Source: Bacillus gobiensis (GTDB lineage Bacteria; Bacillota; Bacilli; Bacillales; Bacillaceae). Taken from it: a stretch of DNA of 64,000 bases. Position 1 is the first letter of the stretch; every line of letters starts with the position of its first letter. Position numbers and translations under genes: made by a program. The stretch covers positions 992,190-1,056,189 of the forward strand of contig NZ_CP012600.1 of NCBI RefSeq assembly GCF_001278705.1, read 5' to 3'. Below the pieces are notes generated by a model, which saw only the letters and a list, made by a program, of their open reading frames with translations, was not told the origin of the DNA and ran no database searches. Of this stretch, positions 1-12,661 are shown one piece after another.

Positions 1-331
1 CGCCCCATTCGGCATCGTAGGACTTGAAACAGCTTTCCCGCTGCTTTATACCCATTTTGTGAAAAATGGAACATGGTCTTTGAAACAGCTGATTGATTAC
101 TTAACAGTGAAGCCTTGCGAGGCGTTCAATCTTCCGTATGGCACGATTTCTGTCGGGGGCATTGCGGATCTGACGCTTATTGATATAAACAAGGACGCAA
201 AAATTGATAAACAAACTTTTAACTCAAAAGGGAAAAATACACCTTTTGACGGCATCAGCTGCTTTGGCTGGCCGGCTGCAACGATTGCATCCGGAAAACT
301 CGTGTATAAAGAGGAGAGTGTACTGGCATGA
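1..331 (+). CDS. pyrC: Dihydroorotase PyrC, C-terminal part
   Basis: C-terminal part of dihydroorotase, which interconverts carbamoyl-aspartate and dihydroorotate in cytosolic pyrimidine synthesis. The frame is open from base 2 and begins with an [21 protein letters not shown] segment typical of the end of the amidohydrolase barrel, followed by the [13 protein letters not shown] and [10 protein letters not shown] strands of the C-terminal beta-sandwich. The metal-binding N-terminal half lies outside the window. Its stop overlaps the pyrAA start by 4 bases (ATGA), as expected for translational coupling inside the pyr operon. Identity is clear from both sequence and position. Confidence 0.95.
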   Translation, partial: APFGIVGLETAFPLLYTHFVKNGTWSLKQLIDYLTVKPCEAFNLPYGTISVGGIADLTLIDINKDAKIDKQTFNSKGKNTPFDGISCFGWPAATIASGKLVYKEESVLA

Positions 332-1407
332 AAAGGCATCTAGTATTGGAAAACGGGGAAATATTTGAAGGAACCGCATTTGGAAGCTTAGAAAACAGTA
401 TTGGAGAAGTTGTTTTTAATACGGGAATGACAGGATATCAAGAGATTCTTTCCGATCCATCCTACTGCGGGCAAATCGTTACTTTTACGTACCCATTAAT
501 CGGAAACTACGGCATTAACCGTGACGACTTTGAAACGATAACTCCTTTCGTAAAAGGGTTAATTGTAAAAGAATTATGTCAACTACCATCCAATTTTCGT
601 TCTGCTTACACATTGGATGAATATTTAAAGCTAAAAAACATCCCCGGTTTAGCCGGAATTGACACAAGAAAGCTGACACGTTTGATTAGGCAGCACGGTG
701 CTTTAAAAGGTATGTTTACCGGAGTAGATGAGAACCCGGAAGATGTTGTGAAAAAACTAAAAGAAACGGTGCTCCCAACTGATCAGGTAAGTCAAGTGTC
801 AACCTCGAAAGCATATCCAAGCCCTGGAAGAGGCAAGCGGATTGTTTTGGCAGATTTCGGCATGAAGCACGGAATTCTGCGGGAGCTTAATAAACGAAAC
901 TGTGATGTCATTGTTGTTCCTTATAATACGACCGCAGACGAAATTCTTCAGCTGAAGCCTGATGGCATCATGCTATCAAACGGCCCTGGCGATCCAGAGG
1001 ACGTTCCGGAAGCTGTCGAAATGATTCAAGGTATTTTGGGGAAAGTTCCGATGTTTGGAATCTGCCTTGGACACCAGCTGTTTGCTCTTGCGTGCGGCGC
1101 AACTACTGAAAAGATGAAATTCGGACATCGCGGATCAAACCATCCCGTCAAGGAGCTTTCAACTGGGAAGGTTGCCCTGACAGCACAAAACCATGGATAT
1201 ACTGTGTCTTCCATCGAAAACACACCGCTTGAAATTACACATACCGCTTTAAATGACGGAACTATCGAAGGATTGAAGCATAAAGAGCTGCCAGCCTTTA
1301 CGGTTCAATATCATCCGGAAGCATCTCCGGGGCCGGAGGATGCCAATCATTTATTCGATCAATTTATTGAAATGATTGAAACAACAGAGAAAGAAGGGGT
1401 CGTATAA
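328..1407 (+). CDS. pyrAA: Carbamoyl-phosphate synthase small subunit (pyrimidine-specific)
   Basis: Glutaminase subunit of carbamoyl-phosphate synthase; it releases ammonia from glutamine and channels it to PyrAB. 359 residues, the usual length. The N-terminal CPSase small-chain domain (about 1-150) is followed by a class I glutamine amidotransferase domain with the nucleophile region [14 protein letters not shown] (Cys near 245) and the His/Glu pair in YHPEASPGP. It overlaps pyrC by 4 bases and pyrAB by 1 base. In B. subtilis this operon is controlled by PyrR attenuation upstream of pyrR; that part lies outside this window. Confidence 0.97.
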   Translation: MKRHLVLENGEIFEGTAFGSLENSIGEVVFNTGMTGYQEILSDPSYCGQIVTFTYPLIGNYGINRDDFETITPFVKGLIVKELCQLPSNFRSAYTLDEYLKLKNIPGLAGIDTRKLTRLIRQHGALKGMFTGVDENPEDVVKKLKETVLPTDQVSQVSTSKAYPSPGRGKRIVLADFGMKHGILRELNKRNCDVIVVPYNTTADEILQLKPDGIMLSNGPGDPEDVPEAVEMIQGILGKVPMFGICLGHQLFALACGATTEKMKFGHRGSNHPVKELSTGKVALTAQNHGYTVSSIENTPLEITHTALNDGTIEGLKHKELPAFTVQYHPEASPGPEDANHLFDQFIEMIETTEKEGVV

Positions 1408-4400
1408 TGCCGAAGCGTTTAGATATTAAAAAGATTCTTGTCATCGGATCAGGACCAATCATCATTGGACAGGCAGCTGAATTTGACTATGCCGGAACTC
1501 AGGCGTGTATCGCTTTAAAGGAAGAAGGCTATGAAGTTGTCCTCGTCAATTCCAACCCGGCAACGATTATGACTGATACAGAAATGGCTGACAAAGTATA
1601 TATTGAGCCGCTTACGTCAGAATCTGTCACCAGGATCATCCGCAAAGAACAGCCGGACGCTATACTCCCAACCCTGGGAGGCCAAACCGGACTGAATTTG
1701 GCGGTTGAGCTTTCAGAGCTTGGCGTATTGCAAGAAAGCGGAGTTGAAGTTTTGGGTACAAAGCTGTCAGCTATTCAAAAAGCGGAGGACAGAGATCTTT
1801 TTCGTAGCTTAATGAGGGAACTAAATGAGCCTGTACCGGAAAGCGAAATTATTCACAACTTGGCTGAAGCAAACGATTTTGTCGACAAAATTGGTTTTCC
1901 TGTTATCGTCAGACCTGCCTATACACTAGGGGGGACAGGAGGAGGAATTTGCTCCAATCAGGAAGAATTAGAGGAAATCGTCGAAAACGGATTAAAATTA
2001 AGTCCGGTTCATCAATGCTTGCTTGAGAAAAGTATCGCTGGATTTAAAGAGATTGAGTATGAAGTGATGCGCGACAGCAATGATCATGCCATTGTCGTTT
2101 GTAACATGGAAAATATTGATCCGGTCGGTATTCACACAGGTGACAGCATCGTCGTCGCACCGAGCCAGACCTTAAGCGATAGGGAATATCAGCTGCTGAG
2201 AAATGTGTCTCTGAAGCTCATTCGCGCGCTTGGAATTGAGGGCGGCTGTAACGTTCAGCTAGCTCTTGACCCTTACAGCTTTCAATACTACATTATCGAA
2301 GTTAATCCAAGGGTGAGCCGTTCATCTGCCCTTGCTTCAAAAGCGACCGGTTATCCGATTGCCAAGCTTGCGGCTAAAATTGCGGTAGGTTTGTCGCTCG
2401 ATGAAATGATGAACCCGGTTACCGGGAAAACTTACGCGTGCTTTGAACCGGCCCTTGACTACGTCGTTTCAAAAATACCGCGCTGGCCTTTTGATAAATT
2501 TGAGTCCGGAAACAGGAAGCTCGGTACGCAAATGAAAGCTACAGGAGAAGTAATGGCGATCGGGAGAAACCTTGAGGAATCGCTGTTAAAGGCTGTACGT
2601 TCGCTTGAGGCAGATGTGTACCATCTCGAATTGAAGAATCCTTCTGACATTACTGACGAGGTGCTTGAGAAGCGGATTAGAAAAGCTGGGGACGAAAGAC
2701 TTTTCTATCTTGCTGAAGCTTTACGCAGAGGCTACACGACCCATCAGCTTCATGACTTTTCAAAAATTGATTGTTTCTTTTTAAATAAAATAGCTGGCAT
2801 CGTCGAATTTGAGAAGAGTTTAAAAGAATCTAAAGGTGATGCGGCGGTTCTGACGGAAGCGAAGAAGCTGGGTTTTTCCGATATTTATATCAGCAGAGAA
2901 TGGGATATGACAGAAAGAGAAATTTATCAGCTAAGAAAAGAATTAAAGATTGCGCCTGTTTATAAAATGGTGGACACATGTGCAGCTGAGTTTGAATCTG
3001 AAACGCCTTATTTTTACAGCACGTACGAAGAAGAAAATGAATCAGTTGTAACGGATAAAAAGAGCGTTCTAGTACTTGGATCCGGTCCGATACGTATCGG
3101 TCAGGGAGTTGAATTCGATTACGCGACCGTCCACTCTGTATGGGCAATTAAACAATCCGGCTACGAAGCGATCATAGTAAATAACAATCCCGAAACGGTT
3201 TCCACAGATTTCAGTATTTCTGACAAGCTGTATTTTGAACCGTTGACGATTGAAGATGTAATGCACATTATTGATCTTGAGAAGCCAGAAGGAGTTGTTG
3301 TGCAATTTGGCGGGCAAACGGCAATAAACCTCGCTGATGAGCTTGCGAACAGAGGAGTAAAAATTCTTGGAACATCATTGGAAGACATGGACAAGGCGGA
3401 AAATCGCGACAAGTTTGAACAATTGATGAATTACTTGAATATCCCGCAGCCTCTTGGAAAAACGGCAACTTCTGTCCCTGAAGCTGTCGCAATCGGAAAA
3501 GAAATCGGTTATCCAGTCCTCGTCCGGCCTTCTTATGTACTTGGCGGCAGGGCGATGCAAATCGTGTATCAAGAAAGCGACCTGCTTCATTACATGGAGA
3601 ATGCAGTTAGGGTCAATCCGCAGCATCCCGTCCTGATCGATAAATATTTAACCGGAAAAGAAATCGAAGTTGACGCGATATCAGACGGGGAAACTGTTGT
3701 GATCCCGGGAATTATGGAGCATATCGAACGTGCGGGCGTCCATTCAGGAGATAGCATCGCTGTTTATCCTCCACAGACGCTGTCTGAAGAGATTAAGAAA
3801 AAAATTGAAGCACATACGATTTCGTTGGCAAAAGGCTTAAAGATTAAAGGGCTTCTCAATATCCAGTTTGTTCTTACGAAAGATGAAGTTTATGTACTCG
3901 AGGTAAATCCAAGGTCCAGCCGAACTGTTCCATTCTTAAGCAAAATTACCGGAATTCCGATGGCTAACCTGGCAACTAAAGTCATCCTCGGAAATAAGCT
4001 TTCTGACTTTCAATTCACAGAAGGCTTGCAAAAGGAACAAAACGGGGTGTATGTAAAGGTTCCGGTTTTCTCCTTCGCTAAGCTAAGACGTGTAGATATT
4101 ACGCTCGGACCTGAAATGAAATCAACCGGCGAAGTGATGGGCAAGGATATGACTGTAGAAAAAGCACTTTACAAAGGACTGATCGCTTCCGGAATCCAAA
4201 TACCGAATGACGGCTCTGTGCTATTGACAGTAGCTGATAAAGATAAAGAAGAAGGCCTTGCGCTGGCTAAACGTTTCCATTCAATCGGCTATAAAATATT
4301 GGCAACAAAAGGGACTGCTGATTATTTAGCTCAAAATGATATTCCGGCAAAAATTGTCGGCAAAATTGGCGAGGAAGGTACGAATCTTCTCGATGTTATT

Positions 4401-4618
4401 CGCAACGGCGATGCACAATTCGTTATTAACACATTGACAAGAGGTAAGCAGCCTGCAACAGACGGTTTCCGAATCAGAAGGGAATCGGTTGAAAACGGCG
4501 TTGCCTGTCTGACCTCTTTTGACACGGCAGAAGCAATTCTCCGAGTGCTTGAGAGCATGACATTCCGTGCAGATGCCATGCCTGCCGCTTTATCCAATCA
4601 AGAGGTGGCTCTTACAAA

Positions 4619-4622
<4 letters not shown>
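1407..4622 (+). CDS. pyrAB: Carbamoyl-phosphate synthase large subunit
   Basis: Makes carbamoyl phosphate from bicarbonate, ammonia and two ATP. 1071 residues, the usual length, with the internal duplication of the family: two ATP-grasp halves opening with [24 protein letters not shown] and [24 protein letters not shown] segments near residues 10 and 555, each with EVNPR metal-binding motifs (about 300 and 835). The C-terminal 140 residues form the MGS-like allosteric domain, where UMP and PRPP act in Bacillus. Start overlaps the pyrAA stop by 1 base; stop overlaps pyrK by 4 bases. Confidence 0.97.
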
Positions 4623-7005
<2,383 letters not shown>

Positions 7006-7009
<4 letters not shown>

Positions 7010-7638
7010 AAGAACTTATTGCAAAGCACTTATTAAATATAGAAGCTGTTTTTTTAAAACCGAATGATCCATTTACGTGGACAAGCGGAATGCTGTCGCC
7101 AATCTACTGTGATAACAGGATAACGATTTCTTATCCTGAAGTAAGAAATGATATTGCCGAAGGCTTCAAAGCAATAATTGAAGAGAAGTTTCCGGATGTG
7201 GAGATGATCGCAGGCGCTGCAACAGGCGGTGTTCCCCATGCGACACTTTTAAGTGACCGCCTCGGTCTGCCGATGAGCTATGTCAGAAGCAAGCCTAAAG
7301 GCCACGGAAAAGGAAATCAAATTGAAGGAAAAGCTACAGATGGCCAGAAAGTGGTCATCATTGAGGACCTCATTTCTACAGGCGGAAGTGTCATTAAAGT
7401 GGCAAATGCTTTAAAACAGGCAGGCTGTGAAGTCCTCGGAGTATTAAGCATCTTTACTTACGGATTCGATAAAGCAGGCATCGCATTTGAAAACGAAGGA
7501 ATCTCCTATACTTCATTGACAGACTACGATACGTTAATAAAAGTAGGAGTTGAAGAAGGTTTCGTTACAGAAAACGAAATACATAAATTAAAGACATGGA
7601 GAAACAATCCTGACTCAAGAGAATGGATGAAAAGCTGA
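7006..7638 (+). CDS. pyrE: Orotate phosphoribosyltransferase
   Basis: Forms OMP from orotate and PRPP; last gene of the pyr operon here. 210 residues, GTG start overlapping the pyrF stop. The PRPP-binding motif [13 protein letters not shown] is near residue 120, and the catalytic-loop segment [17 protein letters not shown] (about 90-106) carries the conserved lysines. An intrinsic terminator follows at once, so the pyrimidine operon ends here. Confidence 0.96.
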
Positions 7639-7643
7639 GAACA

Positions 7644-7674
7644 AACCGCTTCTTTTATTTGAAGCGGTTTTTTA
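7644..7674 (+). terminator. Intrinsic terminator of the pyr operon
   Basis: Perfect stem AACCGCTTC / GAAGCGGTT with a short AT-rich loop followed by six T, six bases after the pyrE stop codon. Confidence 0.9.
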
Positions 7675-7804
7675 GCGAATATTCATATAATAATATTTTA
7701 AAGGATTAAATTTCTATATAATCTCTCTGTTTTCCTATTTTTCTGAATATATCCGTTTAATTTTGTTTTATGAAATTCGCACAAAACTTATTAAAACAGT
7801 CGGA

Positions 7805-7832
7805 TTGACTATTAGCCGAATTATGATAAAAT
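7805..7832 (+). promoter_or_regulatory. Putative sigma-A promoter upstream of the cysH leader
   Basis: TTGACT, 16-base spacer, TAAAAT. It lies just upstream of the S-box-like sequence, where the ancestral cysH operon promoter is expected. Confidence 0.55.
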
Positions 7833-7849
7833 AACATCATTAATAGATT

Positions 7850-7958
7850 GTTAATCAAGAGAGTCAGAGGGACTTTAGACCTCCTGAAGCCCGGCAGCCT
7901 GCAATTTATTGCAAGGTGCTGCTTCCAGTAAAATATCTTTCATTTTAAAAAGATAGGG
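7850..7958 (+). promoter_or_regulatory. Degenerate SAM-I (S-box) riboswitch aptamer
   Basis: The order of S-box landmarks is recognisable: ATCAAGAGAG, AGAGGGACT, CCCGGCAGCC, a P3-like hairpin TGCAATTTATTGCA, AAGGTGCT..TTCCAG, and a closing GATAGG. In B. subtilis the cysH operon belongs to the S-box regulon, so position agrees. Several normally invariant parts differ: the GGCCC of the P2 loop is absent (TTTAGACCTCC instead), GCAACC is GCAGCC, the AA after GGTGCT is GC, and P1 can form only about 3 pairs. No terminator or antiterminator follows; an intergenic repeat begins at the 3' edge. Probably a relic without SAM control, though a variant fold cannot be excluded by eye. Confidence 0.6.
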
Positions 7959-8120
7959 TTCATATCTCGATCCTCATCTTTAGTAAGACCCCAATCTCAA
8001 GTATTCCGGGAAATCTGCGAAGATAGGTTGGGATTAATGCAGGAAGGCTTTTCTCAGGTATACTGTTGCAATGCCTCCACTTCATATCCTATTCGTCCAC
8101 GCTGATTGAAGGATTACTTT
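7959..8120 (-). repeat. Intergenic repeat family, copy 3 (minus orientation), inside the cysH leader
   Basis: Read on the minus strand it begins AAAGTAATCCTTCAATCAGC, contains GCATTAATCCC, and continues TTGAGATTGGGGTCTTACT, the same order of motifs as the copies at 18530-18732 and 20817-20969. It sits exactly where the riboswitch expression platform and cysH leader would be. Boundaries are approximate, judged by eye alignment. Confidence 0.6.
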
Positions 8121-8121
8121 A

Positions 8122-8150
8122 TTTACAAGGGAGTACTGGGAAGATATAAA
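8122..8150 (+). promoter_or_regulatory. Putative second promoter for the cysH operon
   Basis: TTTACA, 17-base spacer, TATAAA: near-consensus sigma-A spacing, located downstream of the degenerate riboswitch and at the edge of the repeat. If active it would give cysH transcripts that never contain the S-box. Confidence 0.5.
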
Positions 8151-8255
8151 TAAAGATAACGGATAATTAACATGAAAAATCAATTTCTAGGTTGATATCC
8201 CATTGAAGAAACATATGATGGAAAGAATCAACTTTTGGGAGTAGGAGGGATTATT

Positions 8256-8957
8256 ATTTTAACATTTAAAACATGGGAAGATACGGAGCAGTCCTTTGAA
8301 ATAGATGAAACGTATAAAGGAGCATTATCTGTTTTGGATTGGGCATATAGCCACTATGGCGAGAATCTTGTCTATGCCTGCAGCTTTGGTATTGAAGGTA
8401 TTGTTCTCATTGATCTAATCAGCAAAGTTAAAAAAGATGCAACGATTGTTTTTCTGGATACAGGACTTCACTTTAAGGAAACATATGAAACGATAGATCG
8501 GGTAAAAGAACGCTATCCTGATTTAAATATTGTGTTGAAAAAACCTTCTCTAACCGTTGAGGAGCAAGGTAATATTCACGGCGACAATCTATGGGAAAGA
8601 GATCCCCAAAGTTGCTGCCACATCCGGAAGATTCTTCCCCTGCAGGAAGTGATGGCTGAGTATCCTGCTTGGATTTCAGGGTTAAGGAGAGAGCAATCGC
8701 CGACCAGAAAAAACACGAACTTTTTGAACAAAGATGATAAGTTCCAATCAATAAAAGTTTGCCCCCTTATTCATTGGACATGGAAGGATATTTGGAGATA
8801 TACGAGCAAACATGAGCTAACGTATAATGTGTTGCACGATCAAGGATATCCGAGCATTGGCTGTGCCCCGTGTACAAATCCGGCATTTACTGCCGAGGAT
8901 TTAAGGTCCGGAAGATGGACGGGATCCAATAAAACCGAATGCGGGCTGCATGAATAA
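8256..8957 (+). CDS. cysH: Phosphoadenylyl/adenylyl-sulfate reductase CysH, with ATT at the expected start
   Basis: Reduces activated sulfate (PAPS/APS) to sulfite. The [4Fe-4S] cysteine pairs are intact (SCCHIRK near 121 and GCAPC near 204), as are the [10 protein letters not shown] loop and the C-terminal TECGLHE with its catalytic cysteine. GGAGGG at 8244-8249 is followed 6 bases later by ATT at 8256; from there the protein reads xLTFKTWE and has 233 residues, as in B. subtilis, whose homologue begins MLTYDTWE. So the canonical ATG appears to have become ATT. The only common start codon in frame upstream is TTG at 8235, which has a poor ribosome binding site and would add 7 residues through the GGAGGG. 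First gene of the sulfate operon. Confidence 0.88.
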   Translation: MLTFKTWEDTEQSFEIDETYKGALSVLDWAYSHYGENLVYACSFGIEGIVLIDLISKVKKDATIVFLDTGLHFKETYETIDRVKERYPDLNIVLKKPSLTVEEQGNIHGDNLWERDPQSCCHIRKILPLQEVMAEYPAWISGLRREQSPTRKNTNFLNKDDKFQSIKVCPLIHWTWKDIWRYTSKHELTYNVLHDQGYPSIGCAPCTNPAFTAEDLRSGRWTGSNKTECGLHE

Positions 8958-8968
8958 GGAGAAGTACC

Positions 8969-10030
8969 ATGGAAATTGCTGCAATTATTCTTAGTCTTTT
9001 TTTCGCAATGAATATCGGTGCGAGCGGTGCTGCAGCTTCCATGGGAATTGCGTATGGGTCAGGCGCTGTGCCTAAATACAGGCACGCGCTTATCATTTGT
9101 GCGGTCGGAGTGCTGCTTGGTGCAGTGATCGGCGGCGGAGAAGTGATTAAAACGATCAGTTCCGGAATCATTCCGGAACATATTATTACTATCGAAATTG
9201 TCAGCATCATTATCGGATCTGCAGGTTTATCTCTGTTTATTGCCAATGTTCTGGGCATTCCCCTTTCCACAAGTGAAGTAACAGTGGGAGCCGTTGTCGG
9301 TGTCGGGATTGCCTATCAGGTTCTCTATATAAAGTCCATTTTTATTATTCTCATCTTTTGGGTAATAGTGCCAGTAATTGCTTTTTGTATCACCTATTTC
9401 GCTGGCAGATTATTCAATTTTGGCAAATATCAACGGATGGGAAAATTCGGAAAAATCCTTACAGTGCTATTAATCGCATCTGGTTTTTTTGAAGCTTTTT
9501 CCGCAGGAATGAACAACGTTGCCAATGCGGTAGGTCCTTTAGTTGCCGCTGGTGTATTGACCGTTAATCAAGGAACTTTGTACGGGGGTCTGTTTGTTGC
9601 TCTTGGCGCACTTATTCTCGGCCGGAGGGTTCTTGAAACAAATGGCAAAAAAATCACTAACCTTACAAAGGGAGAAGGCATATTGTTGTCCTCAACCGGA
9701 GCGGCACTTGTGATAATCAGCAGCATTTTTGGTATGCCTGTACCGCTGACGCAAGTGACCTCTTCATCTATTATCGGGATGGGGATGGCGAAAAATGGAA
9801 GAAATGTATTCCATAAAGATATAGTGAAAACAATGTTCAAGGTTTGGGTTGTATCACCCATACTTTCATTGACTTTATCCTATTTTCTTGTATGTATATT
9901 ATTAATAGGAGATTATTACACAGCGTTCATTATGTTCAGCGTCTTGCTGGCTTCAATTGGTGTTCTAAGTTTAATGAAATCAGTAAAAAACGAAAGAAGA
10001 TCGGTGCATGAGCAAGGCGGCGGAATATAA
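8969..10030 (+). CDS. cysP: Sulfate permease CysP (PiT family)
   Basis: Inner-membrane sulfate uptake protein of the inorganic phosphate transporter (PiT) fold, the type used by Bacillus in place of the ABC sulfate importer. 353 residues, nearly all hydrophobic, about ten membrane segments. The duplicated PiT signature is visible: GASGAAASMGIAYGSGAV near 16 and the second GMNNVANAVGPLVAAGVL near 180, with NVLGIPLSTSEVTVGAVVG and FGMPVPLTQVTSSSIIGMG. AAGGAG lies before its ATG, 11 bases after cysH. Confidence 0.92.
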   Translation: MEIAAIILSLFFAMNIGASGAAASMGIAYGSGAVPKYRHALIICAVGVLLGAVIGGGEVIKTISSGIIPEHIITIEIVSIIIGSAGLSLFIANVLGIPLSTSEVTVGAVVGVGIAYQVLYIKSIFIILIFWVIVPVIAFCITYFAGRLFNFGKYQRMGKFGKILTVLLIASGFFEAFSAGMNNVANAVGPLVAAGVLTVNQGTLYGGLFVALGALILGRRVLETNGKKITNLTKGEGILLSSTGAALVIISSIFGMPVPLTQVTSSSIIGMGMAKNGRNVFHKDIVKTMFKVWVVSPILSLTLSYFLVCILLIGDYYTAFIMFSVLLASIGVLSLMKSVKNERRSVHEQGGGI

Positions 10031-10063
10031 TAGATATATTTTTTCATTTTTAGGAGGAAAATC

Positions 10064-11200
10064 ATGAGTTTAGCCCCACACGGAGGAAAATTAATCAACA
10101 GAATCAACCTTAATTACGACGTAACCGAAGTAAAAGCCGAGATTCAATTGGATACTATCGCGTTTGCTGACCTGGAGCTTATAGGTACAGGCGGATATAG
10201 TCCGTTGGAAGGGTTTTTCGGAAAGGGAGACTATGAATCCGTTGTCCAGCAAATGCGTCTGGCGGATGGCACAGTATGGACGATTCCAATTACGCTTCCT
10301 GTTTCAGACGAAGAGGCTGGAAGTCTTGAAATTGGTGAAACTGCCAAGCTTGTTTACCAAGGTGAGGTTTACGGAGTAATAGAAATCAATGATATTTATG
10401 TACCAGATAAACAAACAGAGGCTAAACTTATTTATAAAACGGATGAAACGGCTCATCCGGGAGTTAAAAAGCTTTACGAACGAGGAAACACCTATGTTGG
10501 TGGGAAAATCACAGTAACGAAGAGAAGCGAAAAAACATACCCTGAAAATACCGCCGATCCGGTTGATACAAGAAAACGATTTGAAGAAAAAGGCTGGAAA
10601 ACGATTGTGGGCTTTCAGACGAGAAACCCTGTACACAGAGCGCATGAGTATATCCAGAAAACGGCGCTTGAAACAGTGGATGGCCTATATTTAAATCCGC
10701 TCGTAGGTGAAACGAAATCTGATGATATTCCGGCAAACGTTCGGATGGAAAGCTATCACGTCCTGCTTGACAATTACTATCCGAAAAACAGGGTTTTACT
10801 TGGTGTCTTCCCGGCTGCTATGAGATATGCCGGACCTAAGGAAGCTATTTTCCATGCAATTGTCAGAAAGAACTATGGCTGTACCCACTTTATTGTCGGA
10901 AGAGACCATGCCGGCGTAGGTGATTATTACGGAACATACGAAGCTCAAGAACTGTTTGATCAATTTACGCCTGAAGAAATCGGTATTTTGCCGTTGAAAT
11001 TTGAGCATAGCTTCTATTGTCAGGCTTGCGGATCAATGGCTACGGCAAAAACGTGCCCGCACGATAAAGAGCAACACGTTTTCCTCTCGGGGACGAAAGT
11101 AAGGCAAATGTTAAAAAACGGCGAATATCCGCCAAGCACATTCAGCAGGCCGGAGGTTATTGAAACGCTAATCAAAGGACTTAAGGCTGTCGCCAAGTAA
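10064..11200 (+). CDS. sat: Sulfate adenylyltransferase
   Basis: ATP sulfurylase; makes adenylyl sulfate from sulfate and ATP. 378 residues, monodomain form. Active-site motifs [12 protein letters not shown] (about 190-201), [17 protein letters not shown] (about 278-294) and the zinc-ligand type [16 protein letters not shown] near 325 are intact. A strong GGAGGAAAA ribosome site precedes the ATG. Acts on sulfate brought in by CysP and feeds CysC. Confidence 0.95.
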   Translation: MSLAPHGGKLINRINLNYDVTEVKAEIQLDTIAFADLELIGTGGYSPLEGFFGKGDYESVVQQMRLADGTVWTIPITLPVSDEEAGSLEIGETAKLVYQGEVYGVIEINDIYVPDKQTEAKLIYKTDETAHPGVKKLYERGNTYVGGKITVTKRSEKTYPENTADPVDTRKRFEEKGWKTIVGFQTRNPVHRAHEYIQKTALETVDGLYLNPLVGETKSDDIPANVRMESYHVLLDNYYPKNRVLLGVFPAAMRYAGPKEAIFHAIVRKNYGCTHFIVGRDHAGVGDYYGTYEAQELFDQFTPEEIGILPLKFEHSFYCQACGSMATAKTCPHDKEQHVFLSGTKVRQMLKNGEYPPSTFSRPEVIETLIKGLKAVAK

Positions 11201-11211
11201 GGAGTGGGAAA

Positions 11212-11808
11212 ATGGGAAACAACAATCAAATCGTCTGGCATAACGCCTCGATTACGAAAAAGGAATACCAGCAAAAAAACAATCATAAAAGTTTTATCGT
11301 TTGGCTTACCGGCTTAAGCGGTTCAGGAAAGTCCACGATTGCCAATGCGGTAAGCCGAGATCTGTTCGATAATGGATATCAAGTGATCGTGTTGGATGGC
11401 GATAATATCCGCCACGGGCTAAATAAAGATTTGGGGTTCTCTGACGAGGACAGACAAGAAAATATCCGAAGAATCGGTGAGGTTGCCAAGCTGTTTGTCG
11501 AGCAGGGGACTGTCGTTATCACTGCATTTATTTCTCCTTTTCAAGAAGACCGGCAGCTTGTTAGAGACCTTGTCAGTGATGGAGAGTTTCACGAAGTTTA
11601 CGTGAAGTGCGATTTAGACGTTTGTGAACAACGTGATCCTAAAGGGTTATATAAAAAAGCAAGAAGCGGGGAAATTCGCCAATTTACCGGCATTGATTCT
11701 CCGTATGAAGCACCAGACAACCCTGAGCTCGTACTGCAAACTGATAAAAACGACCTCGAACAATGCAAAAGCCAATTATTTACGTATTTGACAGGGGAAA
11801 AGTTTTAA
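11212..11808 (+). CDS. cysC: Adenylyl-sulfate kinase
   Basis: Phosphorylates APS to PAPS. 198 residues. P-loop GLSGSGKSTIANAV near 33-46, LDGDNIRHGLNKDLGFS near 62, and the conserved ITAFISPF segment where the phospho-acceptor serine of the kinase cycle lies. Start 11 bases after sat; the operon continues to the siroheme genes after a 76-base gap. Confidence 0.95.
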   Translation: MGNNNQIVWHNASITKKEYQQKNNHKSFIVWLTGLSGSGKSTIANAVSRDLFDNGYQVIVLDGDNIRHGLNKDLGFSDEDRQENIRRIGEVAKLFVEQGTVVITAFISPFQEDRQLVRDLVSDGEFHEVYVKCDLDVCEQRDPKGLYKKARSGEIRQFTGIDSPYEAPDNPELVLQTDKNDLEQCKSQLFTYLTGEKF

Positions 11809-11884
11809 AGCCTGAGGCTAACAAAAAACAATAATGTCATGTACCTATTTTAGAAGACTTTGAAAAAATCGGAGGGGAAAAAGC

Positions 11885-12661
11885 ATGAATGGTAAAGTGT
11901 ATATCGTCGGTGCAGGTCCTGGTGACCCCGAGCTTTTAACCATAAAAGCTTTGAAAGCCATCCGAGAAGCGGAAGTCATTCTATACGACCGTTTAGTCAA
12001 TAAAGAGGTTTTAGAGCATGCGAAAGAAGGTACGGATCTTATCTTTTGCGGCAAGCACCCGGATTCCCATACGATGCAGCAGGAGACGATTAATCATTTT
12101 CTCGTCAAACATGCAGAAAAGGGGAAAACTGTCGTTCGTTTAAAAGGCGGAGATCCTTTCATATTTGGCAGAGGGGGAGAAGAAGCCGAGGTATTGGCAG
12201 AGCACGGAATTCCCTTTGAAATTGTGCCGGGAATCACATCGGGTATCGCTGCCGCTGCATACGCAGGCATTCCTTTAACGCATCGGCAAATGAGCTCGAA
12301 TGTGGCGTTTGTAACAGGGCATTATAAGCAGGAAGAAAATTTCTCAGAAAAATGGCAAGCTCTTGCAACGGGAATTGATACGCTTGTTATTTATATGGGG
12401 ATCAAAAATATTAACTTGATCGAAAAGCTTTTAATTGAAAATGGCCGAGACAAAAAAACTCCTGCAGCATTTATCCATTGGGGAACAACGGACAAACAAG
12501 TAACTACGACATGCACGGTTGAAACTTTAAGTGAAACGGTAGAAAGAGAAAAGATTACAAACCCTAGTTTAATTGTCGTTGGTGACGTAGTTCAGCTTCG
12601 TGACCAAATCAAATGGTTTGAAGCTGAATTAAATTCATGTAAGTATAGCGAGGCGTTATAA
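11885..12661 (+). CDS. sumT: Uroporphyrinogen-III C-methyltransferase
   Basis: SAM-dependent methylation of uroporphyrinogen III to precorrin-2, first step toward siroheme, the cofactor of sulfite reductase. B. subtilis YlnD homologue. 258 residues, single SumT domain without a CysG-type fusion. Motifs VYIVGAGPGDPELLTIKAL at the N-terminus, VRLKGGDPFIFGRGGEEAE near 86 and VPGITSGIAAAAYAGIPLTHR near 117. GGAGGGG precedes the ATG. Confidence 0.94.
   Translation: MNGKVYIVGAGPGDPELLTIKALKAIREAEVILYDRLVNKEVLEHAKEGTDLIFCGKHPDSHTMQQETINHFLVKHAEKGKTVVRLKGGDPFIFGRGGEEAEVLAEHGIPFEIVPGITSGIAAAAYAGIPLTHRQMSSNVAFVTGHYKQEENFSEKWQALATGIDTLVIYMGIKNINLIEKLLIENGRDKKTPAAFIHWGTTDKQVTTTCTVETLSETVEREKITNPSLIVVGDVVQLRDQIKWFEAELNSCKYSEAL

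Noticed and set aside
8173..8200. Short ATG-initiated frame after the second cysH promoter
   Set aside because: Begins ATGAAAAATC but closes after a few codons with no clear ribosome site; not a convincing leader peptide.
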